Positions 18,077 to 26,702 of a stretch of DNA of 64,000 nucleotides are shown here, piece after piece. The stretch comes from Paraburkholderia fungorum (GTDB taxonomy: Bacteria; Pseudomonadota; Gammaproteobacteria; Burkholderiales; Burkholderiaceae): the NCBI RefSeq assembly GCF_003610895.1, contig NZ_MCAS01000003.1:186001-250000 (forward strand). Direction: 5' to 3'. Position 1 is the first letter of the stretch. Every line of letters starts with the position of its first letter. Both the position numbers and the translations under genes were made by a program. The notes under the pieces were generated by a model. That model was not told where the DNA came from and searched no databases. It saw only the letters and a program-made list of their open reading frames with translations.

Positions 18077-20899
18077 ATGTACCAAGAGCCAAGACGTCGT
18101 ACCGAATGGCGCGCTTCGTTTGGCCCGTTCACCTTATCGCCCACGGAGCGCCTCCTGGAGCGGCATGGTGTACCTGTCCGCTTGGGCGGGCGCGCCCTCG
18201 ACCTGCTTATCGCACTTGTCGATTCCGCCGGCGAAACCGTCAGCAAGAAAGATCTGATCGCTCGCGTCTGGCCGAATGTGCTCGTGGAAGAGGGCAGCCT
18301 GCGCTTCCACATGGTCGCCATCCGCAGGGCGCTTGGGGAGGGGGAGGGGGGCAGCCGCTACATCATCAACACGACCAGCAAGGGTTACACGTTCGTTGCT
18401 CCGGTCGAGCGCCTGGAGCTGAGCGCGCCAGTTCGCGCTGCCTCTGTCAACACCTTCAAATCGGTGCCGGCGCCGTCAACTGCGGTAGTCGGGCGTGACG
18501 AAGAGGTCGAGGTGCTCGTCGCGAACCTCCTGCAGCGGCGCCTTGTCTCGATCGTCGGGCCCGGTGGCATCGGTAAAACCACCGTCGCAATAGCATGCGC
18601 CCAGACCGTAGCCCGGCAATTCGGCGGCGACGTGCACTTTATCGACCTGTCGTCCATCTCGGAGACGGAGCTCGTGCGCTCGTCCGTAGCAAGCGCGGTC
18701 GGGTTGCAGAATCGTTCGGACGACTTGCCGGCTGTGGCCACCCATCTGGCCGACCGCACCACGCTGATCGTTCTGGACTGTTGCGAGCATGTCATCACCG
18801 GCGCGGCGGAGCTTGCCGAGGTGCTGATTCGCAACTGCCCCAATGTTCACATTCTCGCCACCACTCGCGAGCCGCTGCGCGCCGAGGGTGAGCTTGTCTA
18901 TCGCCTGCAGCCTTTGGCATTCCCGCCGGAAGGCGCAGGAATGACCGCCGAAGAGGCACTTGCCTACCCGGCGGTCAGGCTGTTCGTGGACCGCGCGGTC
19001 GCAAGCTGTTCGAGCTTCGAGCTCAAGGACAGTGATGCGCCGTTGGCCTCACAGTTGTGCCGCGAACTGGACGGCATTGCGCTCGCCATTGAACTGGCAG
19101 CCGGCCGTGTCGAGGCTTTAGGCCTCGAGGCGCTTACGTGTCACTTCGATGCCAGTGTTCGCCTGATGTGGCACGGCAGGCGTACCGCAGTTCCGCGCCA
19201 GCAAACACTGGGAGCGACACTCGACTGGAGCTTTAACCTGCTGTCCGACGAGGAGAAGCGCGTTCTGTGCCGGCTCTCGGTATTCGCCGGAACGTTTTCT
19301 CTCGATGCGGCGATCGAGGTCTGCTGCTTTGACTACGACAAATCTCTGGCTATCGAGTTGATTGCGGGTCTGGTGTCGAAGTCGCTGGTCACGGTGGATG
19401 CAGGCGAAGCAACGCTTCGTTACGGGATGCTGGATACGACACGGTCCTACTGCTGGAAGAAGCTATGCCTTACCGGTGAAGAAACGTCCATTTCGCAGCG
19501 CTTCGCAGCCTACTTCAAAGCCTGGGCGCAGCAATACGAAACCGGAAACCCGGACAGGAATGCGCGGGACCTCGTGGCGCCGGAACTGGCTAACCTGCGG
19601 GCAGCGCTGGAATGGCTTTTCCAGGGTAGTGAAACTGGCGCGGATGCTGTCGGGTTTGCTGCCTCATTCTGTTTGCTGCTCCTTCAATTGTCGAAAGTGG
19701 CTGAATGCGCTCGTTGGGCTCAGGCTGCGCTCTCGCGCATGCCACCGGCGGTGGTCGGATCGCATGTGGAAATGCGGCTGCAGGAGGCGCTGGGTCAATC
19801 GCTGATGTTTTCGAAGGGTGGCGGCGTTGAAGCTGAAGCAGCGTACCGCCGCGGCATCGACGTGGCGGAACAGTTGGGCGATTTCCGGAGCACCTTGCAT
19901 CTTCTCAACGGCTACGTGGTCCTGCTGCATCGGGATGGACGGTATACGGAAGCCCTCGCGACCGCTCGCAAGACACAGTCGCTTTTGTCCGAACTCGATG
20001 ATCCGGAGTCGCACGCCATCGTCGCCTCCCTCATGGGTGTGGCGCTCCACCTCGTGGGCGATGTGAGAGAGGCGATGCGGCACTGGGAGCAATGCTTCGC
20101 TCAGAGCGGGGGGGCGTCGCCCAGTACGACGTCAACGCTCGGTTTTGACTTCCATATTCGGGCGCTGTGTGGTCTCGCGCGTAGTCTGTGGCTCACCGGG
20201 CACTATTCAAGGGCTATCGCCGTTGCCGAAGAAACCATCGAAAAGGCGCGCGAATCGGGCCACGTGGTGACCTATTGCATCGCGCTCATCTGGGCCGGTT
20301 CAGTGCATGTCTGGGCTCGAAATGCCGAGCGCCTGGAGGAGATCGCCAATACGGTCGAGCGCGTTGCGAGGCAACATTCGCTCACACCATATCTCGCAGT
20401 TGCACGCATCACGCATGGGCAGTTGCTGATCGCCAGACGTCGACCCGCTGAAGGCGTCGAGCTGATTCGAAAAGCGGTGGAGGTACTCCATCAGTGCCGC
20501 TACGAGATGGTGACGAGCCTTTCAATGGGCATCCTGGCGCGCGGGCTTTCCGACATGTCGCTGCATTCTGCTGCGCTTGCAATGTGCGATGAGGTCGAGA
20601 CACTCATCCGGACCTGCGGTGATTTCCTCCGCATGCCGGGGCTTCTGGCTATTCGAGGGCATTGTCTCGCGGCGGCAGGCCGGGCAGAGGAGTCCGAGAA
20701 AACCTATCTGGCGTCTATCGAACTTTCCCGTTCGCAAGGGGTGAAGTCAGGGGAGGTTCAGGCCGCGGTCGCGCTTGCCCAGCATCTGATTGGCGCAGGG
20801 CGACGCGAAGATGCCCACCGCTTGCTTCGTCCGCTCGTGGAGGACGCCGGCGACGAAACGTCAGTAGACCTTTCTTTGGCGCGAAGCCTGCTCGCCTAG
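18077..20899 (+). CDS. Winged-helix / NTPase / TPR regulator (STAND-type)
   Basis: This 940-residue protein has three parts: an OmpR/PhoB-type winged helix (about 14-108, ending in TSKGYTFVAPV), a P-loop NTPase of the STAND kind with Walker A GPGGIGKTT at 161-169 and Walker B LIVLD at 230-234, and a long helical region with TPR-like repeats (about 480-930). Such proteins behave as ATP-driven switches that bind DNA on sensing a ligand through the repeats. Relatives are common in Burkholderiaceae, often beside a hydrolase, as here (21138-21920). There is no receiver domain or membrane segment. The signal and target genes are unknown; control of the adjacent hydrolase is the simplest guess. Confidence 0.85.
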   Translation: MYQEPRRRTEWRASFGPFTLSPTERLLERHGVPVRLGGRALDLLIALVDSAGETVSKKDLIARVWPNVLVEEGSLRFHMVAIRRALGEGEGGSRYIINTTSKGYTFVAPVERLELSAPVRAASVNTFKSVPAPSTAVVGRDEEVEVLVANLLQRRLVSIVGPGGIGKTTVAIACAQTVARQFGGDVHFIDLSSISETELVRSSVASAVGLQNRSDDLPAVATHLADRTTLIVLDCCEHVITGAAELAEVLIRNCPNVHILATTREPLRAEGELVYRLQPLAFPPEGAGMTAEEALAYPAVRLFVDRAVASCSSFELKDSDAPLASQLCRELDGIALAIELAAGRVEALGLEALTCHFDASVRLMWHGRRTAVPRQQTLGATLDWSFNLLSDEEKRVLCRLSVFAGTFSLDAAIEVCCFDYDKSLAIELIAGLVSKSLVTVDAGEATLRYGMLDTTRSYCWKKLCLTGEETSISQRFAAYFKAWAQQYETGNPDRNARDLVAPELANLRAALEWLFQGSETGADAVGFAASFCLLLLQLSKVAECARWAQAALSRMPPAVVGSHVEMRLQEALGQSLMFSKGGGVEAEAAYRRGIDVAEQLGDFRSTLHLLNGYVVLLHRDGRYTEALATARKTQSLLSELDDPESHAIVASLMGVALHLVGDVREAMRHWEQCFAQSGGASPSTTSTLGFDFHIRALCGLARSLWLTGHYSRAIAVAEETIEKARESGHVVTYCIALIWAGSVHVWARNAERLEEIANTVERVARQHSLTPYLAVARITHGQLLIARRRPAEGVELIRKAVEVLHQCRYEMVTSLSMGILARGLSDMSLHSAALAMCDEVETLIRTCGDFLRMPGLLAIRGHCLAAAGRAEESEKTYLASIELSRSQGVKSGEVQAAVALAQHLIGAGRREDAHRLLRPLVEDAGDETSVDLSLARSLLA

Positions 20900-21137
20900 A
20901 TCGCTTCAACGAACGGGTACGGATCGCACGTAGAGGGACGTGCTGTCTCTGCACGCGCAGTTCAAGGTTAAAGACGAGGTCAAGGTCACCCCGCGGCCTA
21001 TGCCAAAAGACCTATTCCATCTGGGCGATGAATACCGTTCCTCATTCCACCAAACTGTAGATGTGCGATTGGCCCCTCGGCCGGAACTGATTCGTGAGGC
21101 CATGCACGTCCATCACCCTTTATAGATGAGGAACAAA

Positions 21138-21920
21138 ATGAAACTCAAATCTTTCTCCTCCTGGCGCGCCCTGGTTGGTCTGCTGACCATTGGCTCGTCG
21201 ACTCTCGGTGTTGTGGAGCAAAGCGCTGCAGCGCAACCCGTCAAGAATGTGGTGCTGGTCCACGGCGGTTTCGTCGACGGTGGTGGGTGGGAACCCGTAT
21301 TCAAGCTCCTGAAGGCCAAGGGTTATAACGTCAGCATCGTGCAGAACGCCACCGTCTCACTCGCTGATGACGTGGCGACGACGAAAGCGGTGATCGACGC
21401 GCAAGATGGCCCGGTTATTCTGGTGGGACACTCGTACGGTGGCGCGGTCATCACGGAGGCCGGCAACGACCCGAAAGTTGCGCGCCTCGTCTACATCGCG
21501 GCGTTTGCACCGGATAGCGGTGAATCTGTTCAAAAACTGATTGCCAATCCGCCTCCTGGCGCCGCAATTCCGCCGATTCTGCCGCCGGTCAACGGCTTTC
21601 TGATGCTGGACAAAGCGAAGTTCGCCCAGGCATTCGCAGGTGATGTGGAACCTGCACGTGCCGCGTTTCTCGCGAGTGCTCAGGTGCCCTGGGGAGTGAA
21701 TGCGCTGGGGGGTGACGTCACCACGGCGGCCTGGCACGCAAAGCCGAGCTGGTATTTGCTGACCACCCAGGACAGGATGATTCCGCCAGACGCTCAGCGT
21801 GCCATGGCCCAGCGCGCCGGTGCCGTCATCGTGGAATCGCCGGGCAGCCATGCGGTGTACGAGTCGAGGCCGGCAGATGTTGCGGCACTCATCGAGAAGG
21901 CCGCCACTTCGGCAAAGTAA
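21138..21920 (+). CDS. Exported alpha/beta hydrolase
   Basis: This 260-residue protein has a Sec signal peptide (about residues 1-32, cleavage near SAAAQP) and an alpha/beta hydrolase fold. The oxyanion loop is VHGGFVDGGGW, the nucleophile Ser99 sits in GHSYGG, an acid follows in TTQDRMIPP and the His is in SPGSHAVYES. It resembles esterases of the EstC/pyrethroid hydrolase kind and should act in the periplasm. The start is ATG 21138, since GAGGAAC lies just before it; an ATG at 21126 overlaps that site. It follows the large regulator gene by 238 bases. The substrate is unknown. Confidence 0.83.
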   Translation: MKLKSFSSWRALVGLLTIGSSTLGVVEQSAAAQPVKNVVLVHGGFVDGGGWEPVFKLLKAKGYNVSIVQNATVSLADDVATTKAVIDAQDGPVILVGHSYGGAVITEAGNDPKVARLVYIAAFAPDSGESVQKLIANPPPGAAIPPILPPVNGFLMLDKAKFAQAFAGDVEPARAAFLASAQVPWGVNALGGDVTTAAWHAKPSWYLLTTQDRMIPPDAQRAMAQRAGAVIVESPGSHAVYESRPADVAALIEKAATSAK

Positions 21921-21928
21921 GCATGACA

Positions 21929-21957
21929 GGCACGCTAGCATGGCTAGCGTGCCGTTT
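21929..21957. terminator. Strong hairpin between convergent genes
   Basis: GGCACGCTAGC (21929-21939) and GCTAGCGTGCC (21943-21953) form an 11-base perfect stem with a three-base loop, followed by GTTTCC. It lies 9 bases after the hydrolase stop and probably ends that transcript, and perhaps the convergent NTF2-like gene as well. Confidence 0.75.
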
Positions 21958-22072
21958 CCGGCCTGCGTGGCGGTTGGTTGCGAGCGTTAGTGCCGTCGTG
22001 CCGAATGCCGTGCCGAACACTTCACCAAACGCCATACCAAGCGCGGTCAGATTGCTGCGCGCCATTCGCGAG

Positions 22073-22489
22073 CTATCGCGATGCCTTCCGGATGTCAGGC
22101 TCCGCTTCCTCTGTTCTAGTCAGCAAAATGATAAGCCGCGCTATTTTTCCCGTATGAACGTAGAAGATAAAGCTCAGGATCATGGGATCAGGCAGGCCTG
22201 TGCTATCGAAATCCCCGGCGACCTTGGCTGACAATATCAGGTCGTCGAAATGCCTCCGGGCGTGCAACACGTCCATGCTGAAATGCATGCCGACGATCTC
22301 TTCGCGAATCCAGTTGCCGATCGCGTCGATTCCCCAGAAGTCGCGCAACTGATCGTTCACGTGCGCGTCCTGCGCAAAGAGATCGGCGAGTTTATCCGCG
22401 TCAAAGGCGTTCACCGCCTCCACGAAGGAAACCACCACGTTGCCGGCAGTTTCCTGCCAGGTCTTCGAAGCTTGATTAGGCTGCATCAT
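22073..22489 (-). CDS. NTF2-like (SnoaL-type) protein
   Basis: This protein of about 138 residues has the NTF2-like cone fold pattern: an N-terminal helix (VVVSFVEAVNAFDADKLADLF), the AQDAHVNDQLRDFWG loop and long C-terminal strands. Such domains are used by small isomerases, hydratases and dehydratases, and also as simple binding modules. The start is uncertain: two adjacent ATGs at 22489 and 22486 follow a poor ribosome site, and an upstream ATG at 22519 or 22513 is possible. It is convergent with the exported hydrolase. No substrate can be given. Confidence 0.65.
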   Translation of the reverse strand: MMQPNQASKTWQETAGNVVVSFVEAVNAFDADKLADLFAQDAHVNDQLRDFWGIDAIGNWIREEIVGMHFSMDVLHARRHFDDLILSAKVAGDFDSTGLPDPMILSFIFYVHTGKIARLIILLTRTEEAEPDIRKASR

Positions 22490-22808
22490 GATCTGCCCAG
22501 TAATACACATGGCCATCATGGACCAATCCGGACAAAACGGACGCTATGGATTGTTATGCCTGGTTAGCGCGCCCCGGTTCAAGTCAAAGCGCATCTATGC
22601 CCCGAGACCTATTCCTAACAGAACCCTGTCGGCCTGAGCGGCCGTGCGGCGCTTCCAGCCTTGTCCGATACGGCACGGCACGAGCGGTGAGGGTTCTGGC
22701 GTTTGCGCGGGCCTCGCAAGACTCAACAACGGATAACTCGCTCTATCTCCTTTCCTCGACAAAGATTAAGGCACGGCGAAGTCACTTGCCATAACCGGAG
22801 AGGGTGAA
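22490..22808. other. Intergenic region between divergent genes
   Basis: About 320 bases between the NTF2-like gene and the LuxR-type gene. Open frames here have no ribosome sites. I see no clear operator; promoters for both genes should lie here. Confidence 0.5.
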
Positions 22809-23513
22809 ATGAGTCAGCATCAAACCGCGCGCCGGGTCACGGTACTCGTGTCCATTGCGGCGCCGCTGCTACAGGCCGGTGTTCGCGCATCCCTTGCGGA
22901 TGTGCCTGACATCGAGGTCCTCAATGAAACTTACATTGCTGTTGATCGGAGTGTCGATGTTGTGGTGGCGGAAAGCTCGACGGCGGCGAGGATTGCGGAA
23001 GATAGCCAGCGTGTCGAACTCTGCCCGGGCCTTCAATATGCCCGCATCCTCGCCATTTCCGATCAGGTCCGCGAGCATGCGGTACGCAGTGCCCTGGAGC
23101 AGGGAATTCACGGCTTCGTGCTGACCAGTTCCCCTGTGTGCGACCTCCTTGCGGGCGTCCGGGCGCTTGGGCGCGGTGGCATCTACCTGTGCCCGCCACT
23201 CGCGCAGCAGCTAGCCCAAATCTCCGGGCGCGACGCGCTGACGAGCCGGGAAGGCGAGGTGCTCCGGCTTCTGAGCATGGGTCAATGCAACAAGTCGATT
23301 GCGTGTGACCTGGAGATCGCGGTCGGGACCGTGAAGGCCCACGTCAAATCGATCATGTCCAAGCTCGATGCCAGTTGCCGAACCGAGGCGGCGCGCATCG
23401 CGACAGAGCGCGGACTCGTCGACCTCCCGGACGTATCGTCGGGAATAAAAAAGCCGCACCTTCAGGCATCGGCCTGGCTGCGCTCCTCGCTCCCTTCTCC
23501 CAGCTATGCCTAG
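22809..23513 (+). CDS. LuxR-family regulator with degenerate receiver domain
   Basis: This 234-residue protein has the layout of a NarL-type response regulator: a receiver-like domain (about 8-125) and a LuxR helix-turn-helix (about 140-205, ALTSREGEVLRLLSMG and GTVKAHVKSIMSKL). The receiver lacks its key residues: the usual acidic pair after the first strand is replaced in VLVSIAAPL, and the phosphorylated Asp position appears to be Glu55 (DVVVAES). It should therefore work without phosphorylation. GGAGAGGGTG precedes the ATG. No sensor kinase gene is near. The C-terminal extension of about 25 residues is unusual. Target genes are unknown. Confidence 0.82.
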   Translation: MSQHQTARRVTVLVSIAAPLLQAGVRASLADVPDIEVLNETYIAVDRSVDVVVAESSTAARIAEDSQRVELCPGLQYARILAISDQVREHAVRSALEQGIHGFVLTSSPVCDLLAGVRALGRGGIYLCPPLAQQLAQISGRDALTSREGEVLRLLSMGQCNKSIACDLEIAVGTVKAHVKSIMSKLDASCRTEAARIATERGLVDLPDVSSGIKKPHLQASAWLRSSLPSPSYA

Positions 23514-23536
23514 CTAACCGATCGCAAGGAGGTTCC

Positions 23537-23839
23537 ATGACTTTCATTCGACGTCGTTTGGTGGGACTGGAGGCGGAAGTCTCGATACTGGACTGTGACG
23601 ATGAGCACCTGTGGGTGCGCTGGCTGGAGCCGGGGCGCTGTCATTACGGCGAGCAGAGATGGTCGGTCGCATTTGCGAGGTGCATCGGCAAGTGCGCATT
23701 GTCCGGCACGCTGATCCGGCGCGGCGACCGGGTCTTCAAACCGGCCGGACGTCCCCCGCCATCCAATGCGGACGTGCAGATCCGGGTAGATCAGATCGCG
23801 AAGGTGCTCGAAAACCCGCGTACCGATGAAATCTGGTAA
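23537..23839 (+). CDS. DUF3331 family protein
   Basis: This 100-residue protein matches the DUF3331 pattern seen in Burkholderiaceae: a strand-rich N-terminal part with LWVRWLEPGRCHYGEQRW, then CIGKCALSGTLIRRGDRVF. The two close cysteines could bind a metal, but this is a guess. A perfect AAGGAGG (23526-23532) lies five bases before the ATG, so I choose this start over the longer frame that runs through the end of the LuxR gene. It follows that gene by 23 bases and is probably cotranscribed. Function is unknown. Confidence 0.75.
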   Translation: MTFIRRRLVGLEAEVSILDCDDEHLWVRWLEPGRCHYGEQRWSVAFARCIGKCALSGTLIRRGDRVFKPAGRPPPSNADVQIRVDQIAKVLENPRTDEIW

Positions 23840-23978
23840 CGCCGCCGAAGATCGTTTGCCTGCGGAGTCGTTGACCACGAAGGAGTTGATCGATCTTGCA
23901 GGTGACCAATTCCTGATTCTCCGGCGCCGCGAACGTCACCCGCGCAGCCGCCTTCTGTGGCGAGCTTAATCCACTATG

Positions 23979-23994
23979 ATGCAAACGGATGCAT
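23979..23994. promoter_or_regulatory. Upstream auxiliary operator, ATGCAaaCGgaTGCAT
   Basis: A degenerate copy of the 16-base palindrome found at 24090-24105. The two centres are 111 bases apart, a spacing that would allow DNA looping by a tetrameric repressor of the LacI kind. Confidence 0.6.
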
Positions 23995-24062
23995 GGATGA
24001 GATCCGCGATAAATAGGGTAAAAATGCCGAATTAGACGGCATCGGACGTAACACATCCCGCT

Positions 24063-24105
24063 TTGACAAGTCCGTTTCTTCGCTATATTATGCAATCGAT
24101 TGCAT
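24063..24105 (+). promoter_or_regulatory. Sigma-70 promoter with overlapping LacI-type operator
   Basis: TTGACA (24063-24068) and TATTAT (24086-24091) are 17 bases apart, close to ideal. The perfect palindrome ATGCAATCGATTGCAT (24090-24105) overlaps the end of the -10 box and the expected transcription start. Its CG-centred form is typical of LacI-family operators. The dioxygenase ATG is 13 bases further on. The same arrangement is found at 54022-54063 and, on the minus strand, at 55590-55631. Confidence 0.85.
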
Positions 24106-24117
24106 AGGAGATCGAGC

Positions 24118-25032
24118 ATGCCAGATGTCACAAAGCGCAGCAGTATCGTCACCGACGCCGAATCGGTTACCCAGATCGTCCTCGCGGCGATGAGCAACAC
24201 CGATAACCCGCGTCTTAAGGAAATCGTGGGCGCGCTGGTTGAGCATGGCCATGCGTTTCTTAAGCAGATCAGACTGACTGACGAAGAATTCGAGCAGGGT
24301 CTGGATTTCGTCAGACAAGTAGGGCTCACCTGTACGGACAGCCACAACGAAGTCGTGCTTCTGGCCGACGTGCTTGGCTTCTCCACGCTCGTCAAGGCGC
24401 TGAACAATTCGGCGCATGACGACCGCACGGGCGGCGCGTTGTTGGGTCCGTTCTATCGCGGTGGCTCACCCCGCTACGAACTGGGGGAATCCCTGGTGCA
24501 GGGTCATGCACCGGGTTCGCCGCTCTTTGTTCACGGGCAGGTGCGCAACATCCGCCACGAACCGGTGCGTAACGCGATGGTCGACGTCTGGCAGGCCTCG
24601 CCTGTGGGCCTGTATGAGAACCAGGACCCGGAACAGCCCGAGATGAATCTGCGAGGCCATTTCTTCACCGACGAAAACGGTGCGTTTCATTTCAGGAGCG
24701 TAAGGCCGGCAGGCTATCCGGTGCCGACTCATGGGCCCGTCGGTGTTCTGTTGCGCGAACAGAATCGCCATCCGTATCGGCCGGCCCACCTCCATTTTGT
24801 TGTGATTGCCGAGGGTTACTCAACGCTCATTTCGCAGATCTTTGCCGACGACGCCGAATATCTCGACTCAGATGTCGTGTTCGGCGTAACCCGCGATCTC
24901 GTCGGCAGATTCGAGCGCCATGAGGCAGGCACGGGCCCGAGGCCGGATATGAATGAGGCGTACTACACGCTCGAATATGACTTTGTGCTGGCGGAAGGCG
25001 TACCGACGTACCCCACGCCGCCCATCAAATAA
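24118..25032 (+). CDS. Intradiol ring-cleavage dioxygenase 2 (hydroxyquinol 1,2-dioxygenase type)
   Basis: This 304-residue enzyme is a paralogue of the one at 14962-15924 and has the same two-domain layout. The Fe(III) ligands are Tyr166 (GLYENQDP), Tyr200 (PAGYPVP), His224 and His226 (RPAHLHF). It resembles hydroxyquinol 1,2-dioxygenases, which give maleylacetate, more than catechol dioxygenases. AGGAGA precedes the ATG at 24118. It heads an operon with an SDR, a BKACE protein, a hexapeptide protein, an MDR reductase and a cupin. The promoter carries the TGCAATCGATTGCA operator, so expression is linked to the genes at 54-57 kb. The substrate is inferred. Confidence 0.88.
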   Translation: MPDVTKRSSIVTDAESVTQIVLAAMSNTDNPRLKEIVGALVEHGHAFLKQIRLTDEEFEQGLDFVRQVGLTCTDSHNEVVLLADVLGFSTLVKALNNSAHDDRTGGALLGPFYRGGSPRYELGESLVQGHAPGSPLFVHGQVRNIRHEPVRNAMVDVWQASPVGLYENQDPEQPEMNLRGHFFTDENGAFHFRSVRPAGYPVPTHGPVGVLLREQNRHPYRPAHLHFVVIAEGYSTLISQIFADDAEYLDSDVVFGVTRDLVGRFERHEAGTGPRPDMNEAYYTLEYDFVLAEGVPTYPTPPIK

Positions 25033-25046
25033 CAAGGATCAGTCGC

Positions 25047-25796
25047 ATGTCTAACGTTCTCGATGAAAAAGTGGCAATCGTTCTGGGTGGCACAGGCGGT
25101 ATCGGTATGGCCGTCTCACAGCGTCTTGCTCGGGTGGGTGCTCGCGTAGTCGTGGTGAGTCAGCACGATCTCGACGGTGCGCGAAGCTTCGCCAGCGGTC
25201 TGCCAGGCGAGGGACACAGTGCGGCGCTCGCGTCGATCACCGAAAGCGACACGCTGAACGCGCTCGCACAAACTGTTCGTGACCGCTACGGCCGCGCCGA
25301 CATCGTGGTTAACGCCGCGGGCTTTACGAAACCGGTCACGCACGCAGACCTCGACGCGCTGACGGACGAACTGATCGACGACATGTTCAAGGTCAACTGG
25401 CGTGGTCAGTTCGCGGTCATCCGTGCGTTTCGCGAATTGCTTGCTGCCTCGGGCGACGGACTGGTCGTCAATGTGTCGTCGATCTCGGCGACCACGGGTA
25501 TCGGCAGCAACATTGCGTACTGTGCCGCAAAAGCCGGGCTGGACATCATGGCCGCCTCGCTGGGCCGCGCACTTGCACCGCACATTCGCGTGGTCAACGT
25601 ATCGCCCGGTGTGGTCGATACGTCCTTTGTGCCAGGACGTGGCGCGGATTTCAACGACAAGGTCGCGGCGACCACGCCACTTGGCCGCATCGGCACACCC
25701 GACGATATTGCCGCCGCAGTTGAGGCGTGTGCCACACACCTGACGTTCACCACCGGCGTCACGCTTGTTGTCGACGGCGGCCGGCGGCTGAACTAG
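25047..25796 (+). CDS. Short-chain dehydrogenase/reductase
   Basis: This 249-residue classical SDR shows the cofactor loop GGTGGIGMA (about 15-23), the structural NAAG, the catalytic Ser in NVSSISAT and the Tyr-x3-Lys in IAYCAAKAG, and the C-terminal FTTGVTLVVDGGRR. It oxidises or reduces a hydroxyl/keto group with NAD(P). It starts 14 bases after the dioxygenase and is part of that operon. A role before ring cleavage (dihydrodiol or hydroxy acid oxidation) or after it (keto acid reduction) is equally possible. Confidence 0.87.
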   Translation: MSNVLDEKVAIVLGGTGGIGMAVSQRLARVGARVVVVSQHDLDGARSFASGLPGEGHSAALASITESDTLNALAQTVRDRYGRADIVVNAAGFTKPVTHADLDALTDELIDDMFKVNWRGQFAVIRAFRELLAASGDGLVVNVSSISATTGIGSNIAYCAAKAGLDIMAASLGRALAPHIRVVNVSPGVVDTSFVPGRGADFNDKVAATTPLGRIGTPDDIAAAVEACATHLTFTTGVTLVVDGGRRLN

Positions 25797-25820
25797 CCTG
25801 ACCCAGTTTAAGGAAACGAA

Positions 25821-26702
25821 ATGCACGCACGCAAGACCATCATCACCTGCGCGGTGACCGGCAATCTGACGAAACCCGAGCAGCACCCGGGCCTGCCGGT
25901 TACGCCGGAGCAGATCGCGACCGCATCGCTCGACGCGGCACGCGCCGGCGCGGCGGTCGTCCATATTCACGTACGGGACCCGAAGACGGGGCGCCCGTCG
26001 ATGGACATCGCACTTTATCGTGAAGTGATTGAACGCATCCGCGCGGTCAACACGGATCTCATCATCAACCTGACCACGGGCCCGGGCGGCCGCTTCATCC
26101 CCAGCGACGACGAGCCACGGGTTGCTGCTGCCGGCACGACATTGATGCGGCCGGAAGATCGCGTCGAGCATATCCTCGTGCTGCGCCCCGACATCTGCAG
26201 CCTGGACCTCAACACGATGAACTCCGGCGGCGACGTTGTCATCAACACGCCGAAGAACGTGACGCGTATGGCGGCCGTTATCCGCGAAGCCGGCGTCAAG
26301 CCGGAAATTGAAATTTTCGATTCCGGCGACATGCACCTCGCGTTGGATCTGATGAAGTCCGGCGTGCTGGATGGCCCCGGTCTGTGGACCTTCGTGATGG
26401 GCGTGAAATATGGCTTTGCTGCGTCACCGGAAACGCTGCTGTACGCGCGTAGTCTGCTGCCGGCCGGTGCGACCTGGGCAGCGTTTGGCGTTGGCCGTTT
26501 CGAATTCCCGATTGTTGCCCAGGCGTGGCTCGCGGGTGGTCACGTGCGTGTTGGTCTTGAGGACAACATCTATATCTCGAAGGGCGTCCTCGCCGAAAGC
26601 AATGCGGCGCTAGTCGAGCGCGCACGCGACATTGTGCTTTCACTCGGCGGCGAACTGGCTTCGGCTCGGGAGGCGCGCGATCTGTTGGGGCTGAACCGAT
26701 GA
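25821..26702 (+). CDS. BKACE-family beta-keto acid cleavage enzyme
   Basis: This 293-residue TIM-barrel protein is of the BKACE family (formerly DUF849, Kce). These Zn enzymes condense a beta-keto acid with acetyl-CoA and release acetoacetate plus a new acyl-CoA. Zn ligands His48 and His50 are in VVHIHVRD and the Glu in RVGLEDN (about 232). The N-terminal IITCAVTGN is characteristic. It stands behind an intradiol dioxygenase, whose downstream product in the hydroxyquinol pathway is 3-oxoadipate, itself a beta-keto acid; BKACE would turn it into succinyl-CoA and acetoacetate. The start codon of the next gene overlaps its stop (ATGA). Confidence 0.88.
   Translation: MHARKTIITCAVTGNLTKPEQHPGLPVTPEQIATASLDAARAGAAVVHIHVRDPKTGRPSMDIALYREVIERIRAVNTDLIINLTTGPGGRFIPSDDEPRVAAAGTTLMRPEDRVEHILVLRPDICSLDLNTMNSGGDVVINTPKNVTRMAAVIREAGVKPEIEIFDSGDMHLALDLMKSGVLDGPGLWTFVMGVKYGFAASPETLLYARSLLPAGATWAAFGVGRFEFPIVAQAWLAGGHVRVGLEDNIYISKGVLAESNAALVERARDIVLSLGGELASAREARDLLGLNR

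Noticed and set aside
25116..26336. Minus-strand frame of 406 codons opposite the SDR and BKACE genes
   Set aside because: It crosses two well-supported genes and shows no protein family features.
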